64,000 bases of DNA from Lachnospiraceae bacterium (GTDB lineage Bacteria; Bacillota; Clostridia; Lachnospirales; Lachnospiraceae): assembly GCA_021203145.1 (NCBI GenBank), contig JAJQBS010000063.1, positions 1-64,000 of the forward strand. Direction: 5' to 3'. This document shows, one piece after another, positions 56,598-64,000 of the stretch. Positions within the stretch are counted from its first letter, which is position 1. The number at the start of each line of letters is the position of its first letter. Below the pieces are notes generated by a model, which saw only the letters and a program-made list of their open reading frames with translations, was not told the origin of the DNA and searched no databases. A program made the translations under genes and the position numbers.

Positions 56598-58202
56598 CAC
56601 TTCTATTTTGCAATAATGCACCTTATCTTTTTTGTAATAGCCAATGCCGACCAGAATAATCCTCCCGGATGTCTTTGGCTGCTCACCGATTTTCCCCTGG
56701 AATTTCAATGCATAATTCTTATCTTTGATCTGCTGCAAAGCCACCTCCGGAGAGTCGTCTACTTTCAATTCAATAATAATGCCATCGTCCGCCCTGCTGT
56801 ATGGATAGAAAATATAATCCACGTACTCAATTCCGGCTTGATCTTCCCGCTGCATATCATATTTATTTCTTGCAGCAATGTAAGCGAGTTTTACACTGCC
56901 AGAGAGTTCTGCTTCGTCGTTATAAGCTTTTAACGGCGATTCTGTCGTGTGTACAATGGACAGTACCTTTCCGATGGTATCCTCATCCCCATCATAAGTT
57001 GCCTGCAGGATACGTGCGGATTCCTTTTCCAGCTCACGCATATAGCTGTACTTTGGCTCTGTCCGTATAATCCGGTCAAATTCCAGTTCAAGCTCCTTGT
57101 TTGGAATGCGTACGCAACCGTTATTATAATTCAGATATCCATACACGGTCATAACAGACAGAATCTCATCCCTGTGCTTTAGCTCTGCTGCCGTGGAAGC
57201 GTATTCTGAAAGGTCTGCTTCGACTGGCTCGCCTGCTGCAAGAAGCATCACCGCCTCCTTCACACCATCAACATCGTCCAGCACATAATCCCTTAGCTCA
57301 TCATATTCCCCTGCTTTTGCCCAGTAATTGTTAAGCGTATTCCGCGTAAGGGCACGCACAACGGAATTGGGGTTGTAGATACTACTGCCATCTTCTCTTT
57401 GATACCCATCATACCATTCTGCCAGATCTTCTCGTGAAAATTCCGGTCTGGCATGATTTCTCAGATAGCGTTGATACAATACATCTACTTCTTCGCCTGT
57501 AAAGCCAAAATATTCATCATATATGTCACTGTTCGCCATGTTATATTCATCAAAATGATTCATCGTATCACTGGCAGAATATTTCCTGATAGGAAGTATT
57601 CCGGTCAGATATACCATCTCAACATACGACATTCCCTTCGTCATGCCTCCGAGGAACGCAGTGAATTTACCCCTGTCCGATTCTGTAAAATACTCTTTAT
57701 GAAAAATATAATCCCACTCATCAAAAATCATAATAAACTTTTCTTTTTTATTCGCCAGCGACACAATGCGTAAAGCGGCCCCCAAAGAATCCTCCTCACG
57801 AATCTTCGCATTCGGATAGGCTTCTTTTAAATCGTCAAACAGCCGCATTTTTATGGTTCTGATATACTCCCGGTAAGATTCGCACTCCTCCACTGCCCGG
57901 CTGAAATCTATATAAATCAGATTATGCTGGTTCATATGTTTCGTATAATCCTCTTCTCCGGCAATCTTAAGATGAGAAAAGACTTCTGCGCTGTCTGCTC
58001 CTTTGCCGAAGAAAGAGCCAATCATTGCAGCCGCTACGGATTTTCCAAACCGTCTTGGCCTGGTAACAGAAAGATAGCTTCCCTGTTGCTCCACAAGCGG
58101 GATTAATTCTGCCAGAAACTTCGTTTTATCCACAAAATATGGCTTCACCGTTTCTCGTTTGTAAATGTCTATAATATCATCCGGGTTCAGATAGTATCCC
58201 AT
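56592..58202 (-). CDS. AAA-ATPase-like protein with PD-(D/E)XK nuclease domain (DUF1703-type)
   Basis: VDKTKFLAELI, RPRRFGKSVAA, IFDEWDYIF, GIIIELKVDDSPEVALQQI; 536 aa, same length as the 6846..8456 ORF. Confidence 0.9.
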   Translation of the reverse strand: MGYYLNPDDIIDIYKRETVKPYFVDKTKFLAELIPLVEQQGSYLSVTRPRRFGKSVAAAMIGSFFGKGADSAEVFSHLKIAGEEDYTKHMNQHNLIYIDFSRAVEECESYREYIRTIKMRLFDDLKEAYPNAKIREEDSLGAALRIVSLANKKEKFIMIFDEWDYIFHKEYFTESDRGKFTAFLGGMTKGMSYVEMVYLTGILPIRKYSASDTMNHFDEYNMANSDIYDEYFGFTGEEVDVLYQRYLRNHARPEFSREDLAEWYDGYQREDGSSIYNPNSVVRALTRNTLNNYWAKAGEYDELRDYVLDDVDGVKEAVMLLAAGEPVEADLSEYASTAAELKHRDEILSVMTVYGYLNYNNGCVRIPNKELELEFDRIIRTEPKYSYMRELEKESARILQATYDGDEDTIGKVLSIVHTTESPLKAYNDEAELSGSVKLAYIAARNKYDMQREDQAGIEYVDYIFYPYSRADDGIIIELKVDDSPEVALQQIKDKNYALKFQGKIGEQPKTSGRIILVGIGYYKKDKVHYCKIEVL

Positions 58203-58459
58203 ACGTCTCCCACCTCCTGTTGTTTTTGCCTTCCCAATCTGTATTTTTAGGTTACCACGATTCCCTGCTTATTTCAACCCCAAAACAGAGAGTCGCTATT
58301 TCGGCTATTTCATTACTTCGAAAAAACAGGGGTCTGACTTGTAACTATATTTTTCCATTCTGAAAAATATGGGCGGTGAAGTTGAATTGATTGAAAAACA
58401 GAAGCAAGTATAATGGCACCAGGAGCTAAAGATTTAAAGGACAGTGAGGCGATAAAGGT

Positions 58460-59881
58460 ATGAAAAATGAAACAAACGAAGCAAAAGACAACAAAAAGCA
58501 AATGATGATGAGCGAGAATATTATGACGCTGCTGCCGAAAATGGCGGTGCCGACAATTACCGCTCAGCTGATCACAACGATTTACAACCTGGTGGATACT
58601 TATTTTGTAAGTACACTGGGAACAAACGCGACGGCGGCTGTGGGCGTGAACAGCTCTCTGGAGCGTCTGATCACGGTGATTGGCTCCCTGATTGGGGCCG
58701 GCGCCTGCAGCTATATCGCGAGGCTCTTAGGGGCGAAGAAGGATGAGCATGCGAATCAGGTGCTTTCTACATGCATTTTCACAGGCCTTGGACTTGGAGT
58801 CATCTTCATGGTGATCGGCAAGATGATTCTCGGCGACATGGTATACTGGCTGGGCGCGACGGAGGAATGCGCGACCTATTCCATCCAGTATGGAACCTAT
58901 GTGCTGTACGCGGCGCCATTCATGATTGGCAGCTTTATTTTAAATATGTGTCTGCGAAGCGAAGGCAGCGCTACGTATTCGATGATTGGTATCGGATTTG
59001 GCGGTATCCTGAACTGCTTCCTGGATCCGCTGTTCATCTACGGACTGGGGCTTGGCGTGGCCGGTGCGTCCATGGCGACGGCGATCTCGAAGACAATCAG
59101 CTTCATCATCCTGCTTATGCCTTATATCCGCAAGACAACCATCGTGGAAATTTCTATTCGAAGATTCAAGCTGGTATGGCATGACGTTCAGGAGGTTGTC
59201 ACGATCGGGTCGAGTTCCTTCTTCCGTTCGATCCTGACCGTCTGCGCTTCTGTAGCGATCAACCGCGTGGCGGGCAGCTATTCTACCGCATCGCTGGCGG
59301 CTCTTTCCGTGGCAACTCGTATCATGGAGTTCCCGTTCGCGTTCATTCTCGGCTTTGGACAGGGCTATCAGCCGGTGGTCGGCTTCAACTGGGGTGCGAG
59401 TAACTGGAAACGTGTGAAAGACAGCTACTCCATAGGCTGCGCGATGGCAGTCGGCGGCTCGGTTGTGATGGGAGCTATTATCTTTATTTTTGCAAGACCG
59501 CTGATCAAGATTTTCAATACAGAAGCAGACGCGGAGGTACTCCGTCTGGGGATGCTCTGTATCAGGCTTCAGTGCTTCGGCCTGATTGCGCATGCACTCA
59601 GTTCGCAGGTGAATATGTTCTTTGCCGGCATCGGCAACGCGGCGCTCGCGCTTGTAGCAAACTTCGCGAGACAGGGATACTGCTTCTATCCGGTATTGCT
59701 GATTGCCCCGAGGCTTTTTGGAGTAGAGGGTGTGGCCGCAACGCAGGCGGTAGCAGATCTTTTGAGCGCGTTTGTAATTGTTCCCCTGTTCTTCTATGGG
59801 CTGAAGGTCATCCGCAGGGCTGAGGAGGGAACGCTTGAGGTGAAAAAAAAGGACACGCACCATCACAAACAAATAGCATGA
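58460..59881 (+). CDS. MATE-family efflux transporter
   Basis: 12-TM architecture; MAVPTITAQLITTIYNLVDTYFVSTLGTNATAAVGV. Confidence 0.93.
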   Translation: MKNETNEAKDNKKQMMMSENIMTLLPKMAVPTITAQLITTIYNLVDTYFVSTLGTNATAAVGVNSSLERLITVIGSLIGAGACSYIARLLGAKKDEHANQVLSTCIFTGLGLGVIFMVIGKMILGDMVYWLGATEECATYSIQYGTYVLYAAPFMIGSFILNMCLRSEGSATYSMIGIGFGGILNCFLDPLFIYGLGLGVAGASMATAISKTISFIILLMPYIRKTTIVEISIRRFKLVWHDVQEVVTIGSSSFFRSILTVCASVAINRVAGSYSTASLAALSVATRIMEFPFAFILGFGQGYQPVVGFNWGASNWKRVKDSYSIGCAMAVGGSVVMGAIIFIFARPLIKIFNTEADAEVLRLGMLCIRLQCFGLIAHALSSQVNMFFAGIGNAALALVANFARQGYCFYPVLLIAPRLFGVEGVAATQAVADLLSAFVIVPLFFYGLKVIRRAEEGTLEVKKKDTHHHKQIA

Positions 59882-59945
59882 CATCCAGATTCCGCACTCT
59901 GGCAGTCATAGAAAAACAGAAATGAAAAAAGGAAAGGAGAAAATT

Positions 59946-60821
59946 ATGTTTATCGAGGTTGACAAGGAGATCATTGACACGGCTGACGATAATATTGTAA
60001 AGATCCGTCAGAAGCTGTTTCCGGAAGAGGAACAGATGCCGCTTGCAAAATATTTTTATAACTACCCGCTGCATATGCCGACGCCGGTTGAGATGCAGGT
60101 GATCCAGAAGCCGATGGATGTAGCGGACGCGATTCGCCCGGAGAATTTTATGGATTTTTTAAAACCGTACGGATATGATAAAGTGGAGCTGGGCTACTGT
60201 ATGTTTGAAGATGGTTCGGCCTACGTGGCGACCTATCGTGTGAGGCCTCCGTACATTACTTCTGAGATGGAGAGGTGGTACCGCAACTGGAGAAACCTGA
60301 AATCCAAAAGTATGGTGCCGGGCCATGGAAATCTCAGATATAAAATCTGGAATTACGCAGATCATTTCGACCATTATTATATAAACTGGGAGGATGGCTC
60401 GGATGGCATTCACACCACTGAGAGCCTGGATCTGGGGGCGGGCGACCGTATGTACGATACGATTCGTCATCAGTTCGACCTGAAGGATTTCGGACTTACG
60501 GATGAAAAGCTGCAGGAGCTGAAGGACGCGGGCTGCCAGCTGACCGGCAAGGGATCCTATGAGACCTTTGACGAGTCGGGCACGCACCTTTGCGTTGCTT
60601 ACTCCCGCCCGTGCCCATTAGGCGGCGTTGAAACCAGGAGCCGCGAATGGATCGGCTGGAGGCCGGTGAATGGGAAGCTTGTGAGAGATTACAGCACGAA
60701 AGTGGACGAGGCTTATCTGAAGAAGGTGGTCATCCACACGCTGATCGAGTGGGAGCATCTTTACACATTTCTCCCGGATCTGTACGAGGAATACCATGAC
60801 CAGCCGATGGATGCGGACTGA
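59946..60821 (+). CDS. DAPG/phloretin hydrolase (PhlG)-like protein
   Basis: PPYITSEMERWYRNWRNLKS...NLRYKIWNYADHFDHY and C-terminal HTLIEWEHL (HxxxE). Confidence 0.65.
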   Translation: MFIEVDKEIIDTADDNIVKIRQKLFPEEEQMPLAKYFYNYPLHMPTPVEMQVIQKPMDVADAIRPENFMDFLKPYGYDKVELGYCMFEDGSAYVATYRVRPPYITSEMERWYRNWRNLKSKSMVPGHGNLRYKIWNYADHFDHYYINWEDGSDGIHTTESLDLGAGDRMYDTIRHQFDLKDFGLTDEKLQELKDAGCQLTGKGSYETFDESGTHLCVAYSRPCPLGGVETRSREWIGWRPVNGKLVRDYSTKVDEAYLKKVVIHTLIEWEHLYTFLPDLYEEYHDQPMDAD

Positions 60822-60843
60822 AAAATTGCAGTGCTTCTGAACA

Positions 60844-60860
60844 GCGGGCCGCAGGCCCGC
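60844..60860. repeat. Perfect 7-bp stem hairpin with GCA triloop
   Basis: GCGGGCC-GCA-GGCCCGC. Confidence 0.7.
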
Positions 60861-60910
60861 ATAAAAATAATCATTTTGCGCTTTGCGCAGGAAAGGAGAG
60901 ACTTAGGAAT

Positions 60911-61714
60911 ATGTTTACCTTAAAAGGAAGAACCATGGTGATCACAGGAGGCGCAGGAAACAACGGCTCAACAATCGTAAACGCGGCGCTGGAAGCGGGG
61001 ATGAATGTGGCGCTGCTGAGCGGGATGCATACGAAGGCACAGAAGGCGATCGCAGAAAAAATCAATCCCAAATATCGTGATCATGTGATCGGAATTGCGC
61101 AGAACCCGAAGGCAAAATGGGAGGAGAACCTGGCCGCCGCGCCGGAAATCTATGAGACGCGCGAGCATATGAGTGACATGATCCGCCTGGTTTATGAGCG
61201 CTTTGGAAGCGTAGACGTAGTTGTGAATGCAAAGGGCGGCCACATCCGCTACGATTTTGAACATACGGATAAGGCCATCTGGCGCCACTCCATGGAGGTA
61301 GTAGAATCCGCGTTTGTGAACGCGAAAAACGCACTTCCATATCTGCTGGAGAGCAAAGCGGCGCGTATCATTAATATCACTACCTGCGACGCCCGGAACG
61401 GCGGCTATTTCCTGGATCCGTCCTTCGCCGCTGCCCGTGCGGGTCTGGAAGCGCTGACATATGAGCTGGCTAAGGAACTGGGGCCGAAGGGGATTACGTC
61501 CAACTGTATCCTGGTCGGCCACTGCGAAGGGGATGTCCCGGAGGAAGACGCCCTGAGCGATGAGGAACGCGCGAAGATGATCTCGAAGATTCCGGTGGGA
61601 CGCATGATGGTTCCGCAGGACCTTGTCGGAGCGTTCATGTTCCTGGCGAGTGAGGAGGCAAGCTTTGTAAATGGCGCCAGAATTGATATCAATGGCGGCC
61701 TGATTGTTGGCTGA
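60911..61714 (+). CDS. Short-chain dehydrogenase/reductase
   Basis: GRTMVITGGAGNNGSTIVNAAL, VVNAKGGHIRYDF, INGGLIVG. Confidence 0.92.
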   Translation: MFTLKGRTMVITGGAGNNGSTIVNAALEAGMNVALLSGMHTKAQKAIAEKINPKYRDHVIGIAQNPKAKWEENLAAAPEIYETREHMSDMIRLVYERFGSVDVVVNAKGGHIRYDFEHTDKAIWRHSMEVVESAFVNAKNALPYLLESKAARIINITTCDARNGGYFLDPSFAAARAGLEALTYELAKELGPKGITSNCILVGHCEGDVPEEDALSDEERAKMISKIPVGRMMVPQDLVGAFMFLASEEASFVNGARIDINGGLIVG

Positions 61715-61759
61715 GAAGATAAGCAGAAGCATAGAAGAAAATCCTGGCAGGAGGGTTAC

Positions 61760-61798
61760 TGTCTGCTGATGTCGTCGTACCGGTTGCATCAGCAGACA
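61760..61798. repeat. Perfect 12-bp stem hairpin between SDR and PhlG-like remnant
   Basis: TGTCTGCTGATG - 15 nt - CATCAGCAGACA. Confidence 0.85.
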
Positions 61799-61824
61799 TA
61801 AATCGGAAAGGAGGAGCAGGGGCA

Positions 61825-62382
61825 ATGAGCATGATTTATGATGACGGCATGCCATATTATAAGGTGCCGGAGCTGTCAGAAGAGGAGAAAGCGATGCCGT
61901 CCTCGCGTTTTTACACGGATTACAGACTGTATCCGCCGGGACCAATCCAGCAGCAGATTCTGGATGCGGGACCGATCGCAGCAGAGGACGCGATACCAAT
62001 TGAACACTGGCTGGATCACCTGCAGATTACCGGATATCCGAAGGTCTGCTATGGGTATACCATGATGCCGGGAGGGTACGGATTTTATATTGAGTATTCT
62101 GCATCGCCGGTGACCTGGCAGGGCAAGTGGAGGCGCTGGTACGGAAAATGGTATAATCAGCATTCCAGAGGGATGGCAGAAGGACAGGGCAATCTGCGGT
62201 ATAAAATCTGGAATCCGCTGGATCACTGGGATCATCGGTTTGTAAACGGTGAGAATGATAAAGACGGGGTGTGGTCTCTGGAAACCCTGGATCTGGGCGC
62301 GGGAGGCGACCCGAGCAAGGGGATTCCGGCGATATCGCATAACATTGACCTGCGCGATTATGGACTTTCCGAAGAGCGTTAG
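61825..62382 (+). pseudogene. PhlG-like hydrolase paralog truncated at its C-terminus
   Basis: GQGNLRYKIWNPLDHWDHRFVNGENDKDGVWSLETLDLGAGGDPSK parallels 59946 ORF but stops after IDLRDYGLSEER; no HxxxE region. Confidence 0.7.
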
Positions 62383-62915
62383 ATGAGCGTCCGCGCGCAC
62401 ACCGTCCGGGCACCTGGATTTTCGGACAGGAGTACCGCTATCAGACGAATTACTGGAAGGGAGCTCCTTTCCTGGTAGAATATCTTCCGATTCTCGCGGG
62501 AGCGCCAAAGGGACAGAAATGCGACTGGGCTCCGATGGAAGTGTTTGTTCGTCCGAACGTAGAGCGCGACGGACATAAAGGCGGCCCGTTCCAGCAGATT
62601 CGTCATGATGCGGATCTGATGTCATTTTTCATCAGTATTGACCCGGATGATCAGGAGGATCTGGGAGCTCATATTGATTATCATATGGGAACCGGGGAGG
62701 ATGAGGAGATTGTTGATGTGGACGAATCTGTCTGCATGTTCGTGCCGAAGGGAGAAGTAAACTGCCCGGTGGATATCAGCGACGTGCGCCGTCCCTTCCT
62801 GCAGCTGAACATCCTGACGCAGCCGACAAAGGACGCGTGCTATATTGAGCATCTGTATCACCCGTTCCCGAAGGAAGAAGAGGAAAAAGAAGAAAAGAAG
62901 GAAAATGAGGAATAA
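62349..62915 (+). pseudogene. Cupin-like paralog lacking its 5' end
   Basis: Frame reads ...HRPGTWIFGQEYRYQTNYWKGAPFLVEYLPI...DLGAHIDYHMGTGEDEEIVDVDESVCMFVPKGEVNCPVDISDVRRPFLQLNIL, parallel to 62965 ORF; no RBS/start before 62535. Confidence 0.65.
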
Positions 62916-62964
62916 TCGCTGAACAGAAATTTTAGCCAGAGTAAGAGAGAGGAGATTATAAGCT

Positions 62965-63537
62965 ATGAGCAAGTATGATAAGTATAAAGTGACATCCATG
63001 GATACCAGCAATCAGCCGAAGACAGACGGTGTGAAGCCGACCTTTATTTTTGGAAAAGAGACCTTCGAGGAGGCTCCGTACCATGTAGAGATTACTACGA
63101 TTACAGGTAATTGCTCCATGATGGCGGGAACAGACAAGGGAGAAGAGAAGAAGGTCATTGAGGACAGCAATTATTTTTATGGCTACAACGGACCCTATCC
63201 GCGCTATACGATGGAAGCAGACCGCTATATCTTTTTCTTCGGCACGAATCTGAAGGATCTGCGCGACCTTGGCGCACATGTAGAGTTCCATATGGGCGAT
63301 GATGTGCGGGACGAGGAAGAAATCTTCCATTTTGATGAGCCGCGCTGCATCTACGTGCCCCAGGGCGTTCGTTTTGGCCCGATCAAGGTCAGCAATTTCA
63401 AGCAGAATGTAATCATGTTTGATATTATCGCGGCTCCGTCGCTGAAGGAAGGCAAGGTTGTGCCGGATTTCACCTACTTTTCGGAGTATAGAGACCAGAT
63501 GCGTCTGAAAGCGCAGAAGGAAGCACAGAACGATTGA
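62965..63537 (+). CDS. Cupin-like protein of unknown function
   Basis: DLGAHVEFHMGDDVRDEEEIFHFDEPRCIYVPQGVRFGPIKVSNF; RBS gaggag upstream. Confidence 0.65.
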   Translation: MSKYDKYKVTSMDTSNQPKTDGVKPTFIFGKETFEEAPYHVEITTITGNCSMMAGTDKGEEKKVIEDSNYFYGYNGPYPRYTMEADRYIFFFGTNLKDLRDLGAHVEFHMGDDVRDEEEIFHFDEPRCIYVPQGVRFGPIKVSNFKQNVIMFDIIAAPSLKEGKVVPDFTYFSEYRDQMRLKAQKEAQND

Positions 63538-63549
63538 TGACAGTTCAGA

Positions 63550-63582
63550 TTTGGTGCCCTGACCGGATGGCGGGGCACCAAA
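63550..63582. repeat. Perfect 10-bp stem hairpin
   Basis: TTTGGTGCCC...GGGCACCAAA. Confidence 0.7.
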
Positions 63583-63598
63583 GTTAAAAGGAGCAGAT

Positions 63599-64000
63599 AT
63601 GAATCCATATTATAGTTACCCCGATATTTCTCTTTGGCAGCTGGAAAGCTGGAATAAAAAAATCAATCCGCTCTTTGGGCTGATCCGCACGCTTGGGGAA
63701 CTGCCCGAGGACCGGAGAGGCGTAGATCAGCTTCCTGCCTATCAGAGGGATCCCGAGGAGGTAAAGGTACTGCCGGGCTATCAGTATAAGAGCGGAAGCT
63801 ATGACGATCCGTCTGTAGTAGAACAGTGGGCGAAGCGGGGAATGCAGGTGTATTCCAGAGAGGGCGGCACGATGCGGTCGGTTGTGTTTACTCCTGCGGA
63901 CGCGGCGCCGGGTTCTCTTCCTTTGCTGGTGATTTTTCACAGGGAAAGCTATGAGGATCCGTTCTGGGCATTAAAGACACTGGATATTTTTAAAGAAGAC
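63599..64000 (+). CDS. Partial CDS, possible alpha/beta hydrolase, continues past window
   Basis: Open from MNPYYSYPDISLWQLESWNKKINPL to window end; RBS aaaggag; LPLLVIFHRESYEDPFW. Confidence 0.5.
   Translation, partial: MNPYYSYPDISLWQLESWNKKINPLFGLIRTLGELPEDRRGVDQLPAYQRDPEEVKVLPGYQYKSGSYDDPSVVEQWAKRGMQVYSREGGTMRSVVFTPADAAPGSLPLLVIFHRESYEDPFWALKTLDIFKED

Noticed and set aside
1-64000. tRNA, rRNA, prophage or IS transposase genes
   Set aside because: None recognised by eye; absence is not proven without tRNAscan-SE, Infernal and an ISfinder search.

Overview
Chromosomal window from what looks like a Lachnospiraceae-type Clostridia genome (inferred from gene content only). I see about 45 supported genes and no rRNA, tRNA, CRISPR array or prophage. 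Main blocks: (1) 0-8.5 kb, three different ATPase/nuclease-type genes interleaved with carbohydrate esterase and GH43 genes and several gene remnants, including a glycerate kinase reduced to its two ends; (2) S41 protease, sigma-like protein, pyk, a two-component system, a DUF5685/J-domain cluster, mscL and an SbcD/SbcC-like pair; (3) a glucuronoxylan-type locus with AraC regulator, ABC importer, SIAE-type esterase, GH115 and dehydrogenase; (4) DnaD/DnaC-like genes downstream of a DnaA-box cluster, then prs, murC, glgCD, spoVG, plsC-like and malQ; (5) SPOCS-LysM, ispE, GntR, argS, transporter and GH3; (6) a MATE / PhlG-like hydrolase / SDR / cupin cluster with a deletion-fused paralog pair, running off the window end. 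The most unusual signal is window-wide: many otherwise conserved proteins carry in-frame tandem-repeat or palindromic insertions. Repeat units inside genes are multiples of 3 bp (36, 36, 36, 39, 66, 69, 75), whereas comparable intergenic arrays are mostly not (34, 35, about 41-43, 55/63 bp). Several arrays duplicate sequence at or just past a stop codon. A dispersed family of hairpin-rich intergenic elements, often with trinucleotide loops, is also present. All calls come from reading the sequence and from family knowledge; no searches were run.
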